From: an uncultured Hungatella sp.
GTDB taxonomy: Bacteria > Bacillota > Clostridia > Lachnospirales > Lachnospiraceae
Reading direction: 5' to 3'
NCBI GenBank assembly: GCA_910585645.1
Contig: CAJUFP010000128.1
Location: 1-11,840 of the forward strand
Length of the DNA stretch: 11,840 nucleotides
In this document: piece by piece, positions 1-8,093 of the stretch
How the letters are laid out: each line of letters opens with the position of its first letter
How positions within the stretch are numbered: position 1 is the first letter of the stretch
Made by a program: the position numbers and the translations under genes
The notes under the pieces: generated by a model
What the model saw: only the letters and a program-made list of their open reading frames with translations
Database searches by the model: none
Told to the model about the DNA's origin: nothing

Positions 1-24
1 GCCTTTACCGGCCTTTTACCCCAA

Positions 25-1521
25 TCACTTATCCAAACTCTTCATCGTGGGGAACAGCAGCACGTCCCGAATGGCCGGAGAGTTGGTGAACAGCATCACC
101 AGCCGGTCAATGCCGTACCCGATTCCTCCCGTGGGGGGCATACCGATCTCCAGGGCGTTTAAGAAGTCCTCGTCCGTGGTGTTGGCCTCCTCGTCGCCGG
201 CGGCCAGGGCGGCCTCCTGGGCTTTGAAGCGCTCCCTCTGGTCTATAGGGTCATTGAGCTCGGAGTAGGCGTTGCACATCTCTCTTCCGTAGATGAACAG
301 CTCGAACCGCTCCACCAGCTCCGGTTTATCCGGCTTTCTCTTGGTCAGCGGAGACACCTCCACCGGGTGGTCCATGATAAAGGTAGGCTGGATCAGATGC
401 TCCTCCACAAACTCCTCGAAGAACAGGTTGATGATGTCTCCCCGGACGTGACGGGCCTCATAGTGGACGCCCTTGTCGTCAGCCAGCTTTTTGGCTTCTT
501 CTGTGGTCTTGATCTGGTCAAAGTCAATACCTGTGTATTTCTTGATGGCATCGATCATGGTGAGACGCTCAAAGGGCTTTCCAAGGTCAATCTCCACCTC
601 CGCGTAGGGGATGGTGGTGGTGCGGCACACCTCCCGGGCAATGTGGCGGAACATGTTCTCTGTCAGATCCATCATGCCGTGGTAGTCCGTGTATGCCTGG
701 TAAAGCTCCATAAGGGTAAATTCCGGGTTATGCCTGGTGTCCAGGCCCTCGTTGCGGAACACGCGTCCTATTTCGTAGACCTTCTCCATGCCGCCTACAA
801 TGAGCCGTTTCAGATACAACTCCAGGGAAATTCTCAGCTTTACATCCTCGTCCAGGGCGTTGTAGTGGGTCTCAAAGGGCCTGGCGGCAGCGCCGCCGGC
901 GTTGCTTACCAGCATGGGGGTTTCCACCTCTAAAAATCCCAGGTCGTCCAAATAGCGGCGGATGCAGCTGATGATGCGGGAGCGCAGCACAAAGGTCTTT
1001 TTTACGTCCTCATTCATAATAAGGTCTGTGTACCTCTGGCGGTAGCGCATATCCGTGTTGGTCAGGCCGTGGTATTTCTCCGGAAGGACCTGGAGGCTCT
1101 TGGAGAGCAGGGTCACGGAGGTGGCGTGGATGGAGATCTCCCCGGTCTTGGTGGTAAACACGGTTCCTGTCAGACCGATGATATCTCCGATATCCAGTTT
1201 CCGGAATTCCTTGTAGGCCTCCTCACCGATGCTGTCTCTGGCCACATAGGACTGGATGTTGCCTTTTAGATCCTGAACATTACAGAAGGAGGCTTTGCCC
1301 ATGACCCGCTTGGACATCATGCGGCCTGCCATGGATACCTCTTTTCCCTCCCACTGGCTGTAGTCTTCTTTTACGTCCGCGCTGTGTGCGGTTACGTCAA
1401 ATTTTGTGATGCGGAAGGGGTCTTTGCCGGATTCCTGAAGCTGAGACAGCTTTTCCCGGCGTACTTTTAGTAACTGGTTAATGTCTTCCTGGGTCTGTGT
1501 CTGATTTTGCTGCTGCGCCAC
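25..1521 (-). CDS. lysS: Lysyl-tRNA synthetase, class II
   Basis: This enzyme charges tRNA-Lys with lysine in the cytoplasm using ATP. The 498-residue product has the usual length and order for bacterial class II LysRS. An N-terminal anticodon-binding OB fold spans roughly residues 60-141. The catalytic core follows, with motif 1 (GFLEVETPML, about 195-204), motif 2 (RVFRNEG about 253-259, then RHNPEFT) and motif 3 (GGIGYGIDRLVML, about 465-477). I chose the GTG at 1521 because a GGAG Shine-Dalgarno lies 8 nt upstream. The in-frame GTG at 1530 overlaps that same GGAG and would leave no spacing. It lies 68 nt downstream of greA on the same strand and has no obvious promoter of its own, so it is probably co-transcribed from the greA promoter. 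Family membership is certain; only the start is open. Confidence 0.96.
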   Translation of the reverse strand: MAQQQNQTQTQEDINQLLKVRREKLSQLQESGKDPFRITKFDVTAHSADVKEDYSQWEGKEVSMAGRMMSKRVMGKASFCNVQDLKGNIQSYVARDSIGEEAYKEFRKLDIGDIIGLTGTVFTTKTGEISIHATSVTLLSKSLQVLPEKYHGLTNTDMRYRQRYTDLIMNEDVKKTFVLRSRIISCIRRYLDDLGFLEVETPMLVSNAGGAAARPFETHYNALDEDVKLRISLELYLKRLIVGGMEKVYEIGRVFRNEGLDTRHNPEFTLMELYQAYTDYHGMMDLTENMFRHIAREVCRTTTIPYAEVEIDLGKPFERLTMIDAIKKYTGIDFDQIKTTEEAKKLADDKGVHYEARHVRGDIINLFFEEFVEEHLIQPTFIMDHPVEVSPLTKRKPDKPELVERFELFIYGREMCNAYSELNDPIDQRERFKAQEAALAAGDEEANTTDEDFLNALEIGMPPTGGIGYGIDRLVMLFTNSPAIRDVLLFPTMKSLDK

Positions 1522-1545
1522 GTCGTTCACTCCTTTATCGTTTTA

Positions 1546-1578
1546 GGGCAGTCAGAGGGCCGGGCCGTCTGGCTGCCC
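1546..1578 (-). promoter_or_regulatory. Stem-loop in the greA-lysS spacer
   Basis: GGGCAG at 1546-1551 pairs with CTGCCC at 1573-1578. After a one-base mismatch, CAGA at 1553-1556 pairs with TCTG at 1568-1571, around a GC-rich loop. On the transcribed minus strand the hairpin is followed by UAAAACG rather than a U run, so it does not look like a full intrinsic terminator. It may be an RNA processing or stability element, or a weak attenuator that lowers lysS relative to greA. The pairing is read directly; the role is inferred. Confidence 0.5.
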
Positions 1579-1589
1579 CCGGTCTTTAT

Positions 1590-2072
1590 TTATGAAACTC
1601 TCTGAATCTCCAGCACTCTGTACTGAATTACGCCAACCTGGGTCTCCACGTCCACCACGTCACCTACTTTTTTGCCCAAGAGGGCCTGGCCTACAGGGGA
1701 TTCATTGGAAATCTTGTTCTGAAGGCTGTTGGCCTCTGTGGAGCCTACGATTTTGAACTCCATCTCCTCGTCCTCCTCGATCTCGTAGACCTTAACCTTG
1801 CAGCCGATATTTATCTTTTCCAGGTCGATCTCCTCTTCCACCACCACTTCCGCGTTCTTTAAGAGCTTTTCCAGCTCTTCGATCCGCAGCTCGATGTCCC
1901 GCTGTTCATCTTTGGCCGCGTCGTACTCCGCGTTCTCGGACAGATCGCCCTGCTCACGGGCTTCTTTGATCTTCTGGGCAACTTCTTTCCGCTTAACAAC
2001 CTTTAGATTGTGAAGTTCGTCTTCGTATTGTTTCAACCCCGCATACGTCAGAATGTTTTTTTTCTCTGCCAT
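1590..2072 (-). CDS. greA: Transcription elongation factor GreA
   Basis: GreA enters the secondary channel of RNA polymerase and stimulates cleavage of backtracked transcripts so that elongation resumes. The 160-residue product matches the family length. The N-terminal coiled coil spans about residues 1-78 and carries the tip signature GDLSENAEYDAAK at 42-54, whose acidic residues D43 and E46 correspond to the catalytic pair of the family. The C-terminal FKBP-like domain includes ISNESPVGQALLGKK (121-135) and GDVVDV. The ATG at 2072 is preceded by a strong GGGAGG at 2080-2085. It is the first gene of a two-gene unit with lysS, a pairing common in Firmicutes, behind a consensus sigma-A promoter and a leader of about 80 nt. 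Confidence 0.97.
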   Translation of the reverse strand: MAEKKNILTYAGLKQYEDELHNLKVVKRKEVAQKIKEAREQGDLSENAEYDAAKDEQRDIELRIEELEKLLKNAEVVVEEEIDLEKINIGCKVKVYEIEEDEEMEFKIVGSTEANSLQNKISNESPVGQALLGKKVGDVVDVETQVGVIQYRVLEIQRVS

Positions 2073-2158
2073 AATCTAACCTCCCGCTATTTCCAAAAAA
2101 TTATCAGGCAAATGGGATTTAAGCGGCCCACTGCCAGCCCGCCTCTTGCATTCAAGGT

Positions 2159-2187
2159 ATTATATCCCAAAGAGTACGCATTGTCAA
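2159..2187 (-). promoter_or_regulatory. Perfect-consensus sigma-A promoter of greA-lysS
   Basis: Read on the minus strand, a -35 TTGACA (plus coordinates 2182-2187) and a -10 TATAAT (2159-2164) are separated by exactly 17 bp (2165-2181). Both hexamers match the housekeeping consensus at every position. The predicted start site near 2152 gives a leader of about 80 nt before greA. Confidence 0.88.
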
Positions 2188-2311
2188 GAACCGGGGAACC
2201 GGGATTCCCGCCATTTTTTCGCGGGCTGCGGCAGTTTGGATAACCCTTGAACGGTTACCGTGATTTTCACCAGTTTTTTGTATCGTTTTTCTGGTAAATG
2301 ACAGAAATTTA

Positions 2312-2320
2312 TGGTAGAAT
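2312..2320 (+). promoter_or_regulatory. Extended -10 promoter for the epimerase gene
   Basis: The sequence TGG-TAGAAT is an extended -10 element (TGn plus a hexamer matching TATAAT at 5 of 6 positions). The -35 position 17 bp upstream (TGGTAA, 2292-2297) is poor, as is usual for extended -10 promoters. The predicted transcript begins near 2327, about 24 nt before the start codon. Confidence 0.55.
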
Positions 2321-2350
2321 AAATCTATTAGGGGGAGAAAGGAAGAAAAG

Positions 2351-3235
2351 ATGCTGATTTCATTAAAGAAGAATGGCGCGGCGGCAGTTATAGATACAAA
2401 AGGGGCTCAGCTGCTTTCGCTGAAGGACAAAAACGGAAAGGAATATATGTGGCAGAGGGATCCAAAGTTCTGGGCCAGGACTTCCCCGGTCTTGTTTCCC
2501 GCCATCGGCAACAGCAGAGACGGGAAGACGATGTTTGACGGGGCGTGGTATGAGCTTCCCAAGCATGGGTTTGCCAAGGACATGGAGTTTGAGGCAGAGA
2601 AACGGGGGGAAGAGCAGGTGTCCCTGACTGTGGGGGACACGGAGGAAACGAGACGCCATTACCCTTACAGATTTGGCTTTACTATGGATTATAGATTGAC
2701 AGATGACGGGATTGAGATCAGATACCAGGTGGAGAACCGGGATTCTAAGGACATGTATTATTGCCTGGGGGCTCATCCTGGGTTTGTATGTCCTATGGAG
2801 GAGGGGGAGCGGTTTGAGGATTATCGGCTCCGGTTTGAGCGGGAGGAAGACGCCTATGGGATCGTCTATGATCTAAAGGCCCTGGAGTTTGACAGAACAA
2901 GCAAAGGGTATCATCTGGACCACACCTCCGTCCTGCCCCTTGCGTACGGGCTGTTTGACAGCGACGCCATTTATTTTGAAGGATTAAAGTCAAAAAAGGT
3001 TTCTCTGGTCCACACAGATACGGGGAAAGGGGTGGAAGTTTCCTACGGGGATTTTGCCTCTGTGGCTTTCTGGACGCCCGGGGGAAAGGAAGCGCCGTTT
3101 CTGTGCGTTGAGCCGTGGAACGGTTCCGCCATCTGTTCGGACGAGGACGATGCATTTGCCCACAAGCATGACGTGCAGCGCCTTGGGCCGGGCGGGAAGA
3201 AAGATTATTGCCTGGGCATACGGATTCTGGCCTGA
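2351..3235 (+). CDS. Aldose 1-epimerase (LacX-like galactose mutarotase family)
   Basis: The 294-residue protein has the galactose mutarotase-like beta-sandwich signature of the LacX branch. These enzymes interconvert alpha and beta anomers of sugars or sugar phosphates; the substrate of this subgroup is mostly untested. Landmarks are FPAIGN (49-54), KHGFA with H72, AHPGF with H142 (the likely catalytic histidine pair), DAIYF near 205-209, and VEPWNG with E254 as the likely catalytic base. No signal peptide or membrane segment is visible, so it should be cytoplasmic. The ATG at 2351 has a GAAAGGA ribosome binding site about 8 nt upstream, and an extended -10 promoter lies just before it. It is not inside a sugar-use operon: the next gene, 111 nt downstream, encodes a chemotaxis receptor. 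The family call is firm; the substrate is unknown. Confidence 0.9.
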   Translation: MLISLKKNGAAAVIDTKGAQLLSLKDKNGKEYMWQRDPKFWARTSPVLFPAIGNSRDGKTMFDGAWYELPKHGFAKDMEFEAEKRGEEQVSLTVGDTEETRRHYPYRFGFTMDYRLTDDGIEIRYQVENRDSKDMYYCLGAHPGFVCPMEEGERFEDYRLRFEREEDAYGIVYDLKALEFDRTSKGYHLDHTSVLPLAYGLFDSDAIYFEGLKSKKVSLVHTDTGKGVEVSYGDFASVAFWTPGGKEAPFLCVEPWNGSAICSDEDDAFAHKHDVQRLGPGGKKDYCLGIRILA

Positions 3236-3271
3236 GGATCCGGCAGGGCGCAGGGGCGGACAGAGGCCGGG

Positions 3272-3301
3272 TTCACCGGAATTTCCGTAAACGAATAGGA
3301 T
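3272..3301 (+). promoter_or_regulatory. Weak candidate promoter for the chemotaxis receptor
   Basis: TTCACC (3272-3277) and TAGGAT (3296-3301) are separated by 18 bp and each match the sigma-A hexamers at 4 of 6 positions. I see no convincing terminator between the epimerase and this gene, so read-through is equally possible. I looked for a motility sigma-factor (SigD) motif of the TAAA-N15-CCGATA type and did not find one. Confidence 0.25.
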
Positions 3302-3346
3302 AGATTGGGGAGTTTACTGTTTAGAACAATAAGGAGTCGGTTAATT

Positions 3347-5026
3347 ATGAAAAAAGCAATGAATCAATCCAAATTGAATTTGATCTTAAATGGGATCGCC
3401 ATTACAGCCCTGCTGCTGGTGGTGGTGCTTTTGTTTGTGTTCGGCGAGATAAACGGAAGGCTGACGGACGCCACGGAGGACAGGTTTAACCTGACCTATA
3501 ATGCCAACCGGTTTATGAACGGTTCCGCTTACCTGACCAATGAGGTGCGGGCTTACGCTTCCACAGGCAACCAGGTACACTACGATAACTACTGGAATGA
3601 GATCAATAATTTAAAGAACCGGGACCTGGGCGTGGCGGCCATGCAGGAGATCGGGATCACCCCTGAGGAGCAGGCCATGATCGACGAGATGTCTTCCCTG
3701 TCCAACAACCTGGTGCCTCTGGAGGAGGGTGCCATGGAGCAGGTTCAGTCCGGGCAGATGGCAGAGGCTCTTGACTATGTGTACGGGTCTGACTATACCA
3801 CGGTGACTGAGCACATTACAGGGATCAAGGAGCAGTTTCTGGATGAGCTGGATGTAAGGACCGGACAGGAGGTCAGGGCTTTGAGGATACAGGGGGATAT
3901 CGTCCGGGGGATCATCTTCCTGGCGCTGATCCTGGTGGGGCTTGTGCAGGTTTACGTGATGCAGGTTACCAAGAAGCGCATCCTGAAACCTGTGATCGCG
4001 GTCAGAGACCAGATGGGGGAGATCTCCAGAGGGAACCTTTCCGCGGATTTTCCCCTGGAGCCGGATACTTCTGAGATCGGGATGCTGGTGGAGTCCATCC
4101 ATGAGACCAAGAGAGAATTGAAGAAATATATTTCCGATATTGATTCCAAGCTGGCCCAGATGGCCCAGGGGAAGATGGATCTGTCCATTGGCAGCGATTA
4201 CCGGGGCGAGTTCCAGCCGATCCAGAGAGCCATGAGCCAGATACTGGATTCTCTCAACAACGCGCTGTATCAGATCAACCAGACAGCCGGCCAGGTTTCC
4301 CAGGAGTCGGAGAAGATGGCCATGGATTCCCAGACTCTGTCCAACGGGGCGGTGCAGCAGGCTTCGGCGGTGCAGCAGCTTTCTGCCAGCATCCAGACTC
4401 TTTCGGACCAGGTCAGCAGCACTTCCGTGGACGCGGACAATGCCAGGGAGGCGTCTATGAACGCGGCGGCTCAGCTGGAGGCGTGCAATGAGAAGATGGC
4501 AGAACTGACTACGGCGATGAAAGATATTTCGGAAGCTTCCCAGCAGATAAGCGGGATTATCAAGACCATTGAGGATATTTCCTTCCAGACCAACATCCTG
4601 GCGCTGAACGCGGCCATCGAGGCGGCAAGGGCCGGAAGCGCGGGCAAGGGATTTGCGGTGGTGGCGGACGAGGTCCAGAGTCTGGCCAACAAAAGCTCCA
4701 TTGCTGCCCAGGATATTACCAGGCTTATTAAGAATTCCATGAACCTGGTGGAGCACGGCACGGAGCTGTCGGCGGAGAGCACCCAGACCCTTGCGGTGGG
4801 AGTGGCAGGCGCCAGGAAATCCACGGAGTTGGTGGAGCGGATCGCCGTGTCCGCCGGGGAGCAGGCAGAGTCTCTGGCCCAGCTGACCATGGGCATGGAC
4901 CAGATCTCCGGGGTGGTCCAGACCAACGCGTCCACAGCGGAGAAGTCCGCCGTATCGGCCCAGGAGCTGCGGAGCCAGTCCGAAGAGCTGACAGAGTCTG
5001 TTCAGAGGTTCAGGCTTCGGAGGTAG
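3347..5026 (+). CDS. Methyl-accepting chemotaxis protein
   Basis: This is a transmembrane chemoreceptor that signals to CheA through CheW. The 559-residue chain has TM1 at about 11-34, an extracellular four-helix-bundle-type sensor at about 35-185, TM2 at about 186-206 and a HAMP domain to about 260. A second HAMP-like segment (QMAQGKMDLSIGSDYRGEF) follows. The long cytoplasmic signalling coiled coil has a conserved hairpin tip around 409-440, including FQTNILALNAAIEAARAG and GKGFAVVADEVQSLA. There is no C-terminal NWETF-type pentapeptide; it ends QRFRLRR. The ATG at 3347 has AAGGAG at 3331-3336, 10 nt upstream. A TTG-initiated extension from 3305 has no better site. No che or flagellar genes are visible nearby, so it is an orphan receptor with unknown ligand. 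Its 3' end overlaps the convergent gene by 17 bp. Confidence 0.95.
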   Translation: MKKAMNQSKLNLILNGIAITALLLVVVLLFVFGEINGRLTDATEDRFNLTYNANRFMNGSAYLTNEVRAYASTGNQVHYDNYWNEINNLKNRDLGVAAMQEIGITPEEQAMIDEMSSLSNNLVPLEEGAMEQVQSGQMAEALDYVYGSDYTTVTEHITGIKEQFLDELDVRTGQEVRALRIQGDIVRGIIFLALILVGLVQVYVMQVTKKRILKPVIAVRDQMGEISRGNLSADFPLEPDTSEIGMLVESIHETKRELKKYISDIDSKLAQMAQGKMDLSIGSDYRGEFQPIQRAMSQILDSLNNALYQINQTAGQVSQESEKMAMDSQTLSNGAVQQASAVQQLSASIQTLSDQVSSTSVDADNAREASMNAAAQLEACNEKMAELTTAMKDISEASQQISGIIKTIEDISFQTNILALNAAIEAARAGSAGKGFAVVADEVQSLANKSSIAAQDITRLIKNSMNLVEHGTELSAESTQTLAVGVAGARKSTELVERIAVSAGEQAESLAQLTMGMDQISGVVQTNASTAEKSAVSAQELRSQSEELTESVQRFRLRR

Positions 5027-5969
5027 GAGCGGTGTCCCTGGCCCCGGACAGGGCTTCCCAGTCTGCTTTGGCGCAGCCGTTTTGGCTGTACCGGGCTTTT
5101 TCGTAGAGGGTGTGGAGGGCGGGACGGCTTAGGCCTACTGCCTGCTCCAGCTCTTCTGGGGACGCGGACACAGCGGGAGTTTGTTTCTTTTTGGAATAGC
5201 GGGAAAGGATTTCCCGGCGGTATAGGTGACGGATCTTTCTGTCATAGGACTGCCGGAGTCCTTTCTTCTTTTTTTGCTTTTTTGGGGCGGCTTTTGGGGA
5301 GCCGGTCAGGGACCAGGTGGGGGTCAGATAGATTTTTTCATCTCCGTCAAAGTGTCTGGGCTTTGTGATCCAGGCCCAGAGGCGGCCAAGGAGGCAGATC
5401 AGAGCCAGTATCATCAAAAGTCCAAGGGCAAGGGTTCCAACAGCCCGAAAGAGCCTGTCCAGCAGAAGGATCCAGGGGGGCGTGGGCTTTGCCTCCCCAA
5501 AGAGGGCGGACAGATCAGGGGCCTGGACCGGTTCCACTTCCATGTGAAGGGCAGGGTACACGGCTTTATCCAGGCTGGTTTTGGCTGCGAACCACCGGGC
5601 GATGATCTGCCACAGAGGGTTAAGGCAGAAGGCGGACAGAGGCAGGGCTCCAAGGGTCAGGATCAGAAAGATGGTCATGGAAAAGGAATTTACCAGGCTG
5701 ATCTGTTTTTTTGGCAGATGATCCGTGTCCTTGAAATGGTCCAGGAACCAGTGGGCGGCGTGGAGATTCCAGTGGATGAAATAGGCCGGGGCAATGGCCA
5801 GGAAACTAAAGTACCCGGCCTGTTTCAGCGTCTGGGACAGGGCCTGGTTTTCAGAGCTCTCCAGGGCAATCCCCGCCAGGTAGGCACAGGCGGCGGCAAT
5901 GCCAAGAAACACGTAGAAGCCGGAACGATTTTTTCCAAACCAAAAGTTAAGAAGCTTGCGAATAGTCAT
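5010..5969 (-). CDS. Four-helix membrane protein, third gene of the MoxR-DUF58 operon
   Basis: I do not recognise a named family with certainty. The 319-residue protein has hydrophobic segments at about 18-36, 53-68, 93-116 and 172-200. A short loop with acidic and proline residues (140-165) lies between the third and fourth. The tail is basic and soluble: a KKQKKKKG patch at 230-237 is followed by SPEELEQAVGLSRPALHTLYEKARYS (269-294, given here only as a landmark). That tail resembles the C-terminal part of DUF4129 and TgpA-type membrane proteins that commonly sit beside MoxR and DUF58 genes, but no transglutaminase domain is present. The ATG at 5969 has GGAGG at 5976-5980 and overlaps the end of the DUF58 gene by 23 bp, which implies translational coupling. 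The job is probably membrane anchoring or partnership for the MoxR-DUF58 pair (inference). Confidence 0.72.
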   Translation of the reverse strand: MTIRKLLNFWFGKNRSGFYVFLGIAAACAYLAGIALESSENQALSQTLKQAGYFSFLAIAPAYFIHWNLHAAHWFLDHFKDTDHLPKKQISLVNSFSMTIFLILTLGALPLSAFCLNPLWQIIARWFAAKTSLDKAVYPALHMEVEPVQAPDLSALFGEAKPTPPWILLLDRLFRAVGTLALGLLMILALICLLGRLWAWITKPRHFDGDEKIYLTPTWSLTGSPKAAPKKQKKKKGLRQSYDRKIRHLYRREILSRYSKKKQTPAVSASPEELEQAVGLSRPALHTLYEKARYSQNGCAKADWEALSGARDTAPTSEA

Positions 5970-7074
5970 AAGGAACCTCCCATGGGAAAATGGATATATG
6001 GGAAGGGGCTCTAAAAGAGAGCTCCTGTCCGGGACGCATGGGGAGAATCCACTGGCAGCCAGGGCTTTGGCGGCAGAGATGGCCAAATGCCTGGGCCATG
6101 GATTCTCTCTGTTTTGGAGAGATAAGGATATAGACCATGGAACGGGCGACGTCAGGGGAGAGCGCCATGTCCTGGAGAAGGTGTTCCATGGAAGCGTGTC
6201 CCTTTTCCAAGGGCTGAATCCGGGCCAGAAATTCCATGACAGCCTGGCCGTGGCCGGGCCCTGCGCCGGCTTTAAGGCAGCCGGTCCCGTTGGTTTGGAT
6301 GGATACAGGGATTCCTTCTTTTAGGAGGCCAAGGCTGTAGGTGGCGCAGAGGCGTATGGCTTCCTCGGTAAGGGATTCGTCTTTCCAGATCTTGTCAGAA
6401 TCCATGTCCAGGAGAAAGGCGACCTGCCAGGACGCGGTGGGTGTACACACGTTGACTTTCAGCTGACCGGTTTTGGCAGTGGCTTTCCAGTTGATGGAGC
6501 GGTAGGAGTCATAGGACTGATACGGGCGCACGGACTGGATTTCAAAGGGATCGGACAGCAGGGAGCGGCGGGCCAGCATCTGCCCCATAAGGCTGCGAAA
6601 GGGCAGGTTTAGCTTTTCCAGGGGGATTTCTCTGGGGTACACATACAGGGCCGCGTCCACAGGCAGGGAGGTTACCAGACGGCCGGAGAAGAACAGGTCA
6701 TAGCTTACCAGCTGCACCTGGGAAATGGTGTAGTACCCTCGTTTTTTGCAGGAGATCTCCAGGCTGCGGCGGATCTCCTGCCATGGCATACAGGAAAAGA
6801 TATCGCTCCGGTAGTTGTTGTCTGTTATGCTGGAGTTTCCGGCAGAGGTAAATACCAGATATTTGCCCATCTGGAACTTTACGTGGAGCACAGGAAGGGG
6901 CAGGGCCTTGGCGTTGGTGACGGTTTCCTGTAAGATAACCTGTCCTCCTTCTGTGGTTCCGGGGCAGGAAAAGCACAGGGCTGCCCCAAGATTTTTCTTC
7001 CAGAGAGTATGGTAAAGGGCGGCCTGGAGCATCCAGAGAAGGAAAGCGCAGGCTGCCATGGTGAATATGGTCAT
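5947..7074 (-). CDS. DUF58 domain protein (MoxR partner)
   Basis: The 375-residue protein begins with one hydrophobic segment (about residues 3-22) that should anchor it in the membrane. The DUF58 core motif is at about 175-208: DPFEIQSVRPYQSYDSYRS followed by INWKATAKTGQLKV, the family's R-x-Y, R-x-I-x-W and K/A-x-x-G-x-L pattern. A following LLDMDSD (221-227) occupies the position of the divergent von Willebrand A-like metal site. DUF58 proteins pair with MoxR ATPases in envelope-associated or stress-related assembly; the exact substrate here is unknown. The ATG at 7074 overlaps the moxR stop codon as ATGA, so translation is coupled. A much longer upstream reading frame exists only as a shadow of moxR. 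A region before the core (about 45-130) resembles the usual beta-rich domain. Confidence 0.87.
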   Translation of the reverse strand: MTIFTMAACAFLLWMLQAALYHTLWKKNLGAALCFSCPGTTEGGQVILQETVTNAKALPLPVLHVKFQMGKYLVFTSAGNSSITDNNYRSDIFSCMPWQEIRRSLEISCKKRGYYTISQVQLVSYDLFFSGRLVTSLPVDAALYVYPREIPLEKLNLPFRSLMGQMLARRSLLSDPFEIQSVRPYQSYDSYRSINWKATAKTGQLKVNVCTPTASWQVAFLLDMDSDKIWKDESLTEEAIRLCATYSLGLLKEGIPVSIQTNGTGCLKAGAGPGHGQAVMEFLARIQPLEKGHASMEHLLQDMALSPDVARSMVYILISPKQRESMAQAFGHLCRQSPGCQWILPMRPGQELSFRAPSHISIFPWEVPYDYSQAS

Positions 7075-8027
7075 AGGCGTCTCCTCCAGTCTTCTGTGGG
7101 AAGGGGGACTGTGTTTAGAAGCTGGTCTATGAGTTCCCGGCCAAGAAAGCGGGCGCCAAAGGCGCGGGCTGTGGTCAGGCGGTGGGCCAGCACAGGAACT
7201 GCCAGGGTTTTGATGTCCTCCGGCACCGCGTAGTCTCTTCCCTGGATCAGGGCGTAGGAGCGGGCTGCCCGGTACAGGCTTAAGCTTCCTCTGGGGCTGG
7301 CACCGTTTTGAATCTGAGGGTGGTTTCTGGTGGCCTGGACCAGGTCTACCAGGTAGTTTTTCAGCAGAGGGTGGACGAAGACCCGGGCGGCGGCCTGGGA
7401 CAGGGCGGCTATATCTTTCGCGGTACACACGGCCTGGACCTGTTCCAGAGGACTGGCGGTTTGAAAGCGGTCCAGGATGGCCAGCTCTTCTGCTTTGTCC
7501 GGGTATCCCATGGACAGCTGCATGAGAAACCGGTCCAGCTGGGCTTCCGGCAGAGGGTAGGTGCCGGCGGTTTCCACCGGGTTCTGGGTGGCGATGACAA
7601 AGAAGGGATGTTTCAGCAGGCAGGTATCCCCGTCAATGGTCACCTGCCTTTCTTCCATGGCTTCTAAAAGGCTGGACTGGGTGCGGGGCGTGGCCCGGTT
7701 GATCTCATCTGCCAGAAGGACATGGGTAAACACAGGGCCTTTGCGTAGGACAAAGGCTCCTTCTTTCTGGTCAAAGTAGTTGAGGCCCGTCACGTCCGAG
7801 GGAAGCAGATCGGGAGTGAACTGGATTCTGGAGAAGGCCAGGTCAAGGCTTTTTGCCAGGGATTTTGCCAGCATGGTCTTCCCGGTGCCAGGCACATCTT
7901 CCAGAAGGACATGGCCCTGGGACAGCAGGGCGGTGAGAAGCAGGTCTATGGTATGGCTGTGGCCGATGATGACCTGGGAAATATTTTGTTTTATGGCCTG
8001 GATGAGGGAGGAGGTTTTTTCTTCCAT
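7071..8027 (-). CDS. MoxR family AAA+ ATPase
   Basis: The 318-residue AAA+ ATPase matches the MoxR family in length and motifs: Walker A VPGTGKT (45-51), Walker B LLADEINRA (104-112), sensor 1 VIATQNP (144-150) and the EAQLDRF arginine-finger region (161-167), followed by the helical lid. MoxR proteins act as chaperone-like ATPases that mature or insert partner complexes, usually with a von Willebrand A or DUF58 partner. The next gene encodes a DUF58 protein and overlaps by ATGA. The ATG at 8027 is preceded by AAAAAGGAG about 10 nt upstream. It heads a three-gene operon (moxR, DUF58, membrane protein) divergent from nfnA. The substrate is not deducible from sequence. Confidence 0.94.
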   Translation of the reverse strand: MEEKTSSLIQAIKQNISQVIIGHSHTIDLLLTALLSQGHVLLEDVPGTGKTMLAKSLAKSLDLAFSRIQFTPDLLPSDVTGLNYFDQKEGAFVLRKGPVFTHVLLADEINRATPRTQSSLLEAMEERQVTIDGDTCLLKHPFFVIATQNPVETAGTYPLPEAQLDRFLMQLSMGYPDKAEELAILDRFQTASPLEQVQAVCTAKDIAALSQAAARVFVHPLLKNYLVDLVQATRNHPQIQNGASPRGSLSLYRAARSYALIQGRDYAVPEDIKTLAVPVLAHRLTTARAFGARFLGRELIDQLLNTVPLPTEDWRRRL

Positions 8028-8093
8028 TGGGCAGGACTCCTTTTTGTGAGAGGCGCGGACATTTCGCCGCGCGGTGAACGGATCATTACCTAT

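Noticed and set aside
2189..2217. GGGAA/TTCCC hairpin followed by six T residues
   Set aside because: Terminator-like on the plus strand, but no plus-strand gene lies upstream for it to terminate, and the stem is only 5 bp.
2251..2261. 11-bp palindrome ACGGTTACCGT upstream of the epimerase, followed by GTGA-TTT-TCAC
   Set aside because: Could be an operator, but short palindromes are expected by chance and neither overlaps the promoter hexamers.
3611..4756. Long minus-strand frame (381 codons) opposite the chemoreceptor
   Set aside because: It is an antisense shadow of a high-GC coding gene; the protein is low-complexity His, Leu and Gly-rich and the plus-strand frame has full domain support.
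7075..7428. N-terminal extension of the DUF58 frame into moxR
   Set aside because: The extension is Pro/Arg-rich noise inside the moxR coding region; the ATGA-overlapping start at 7074 is followed directly by a membrane segment.
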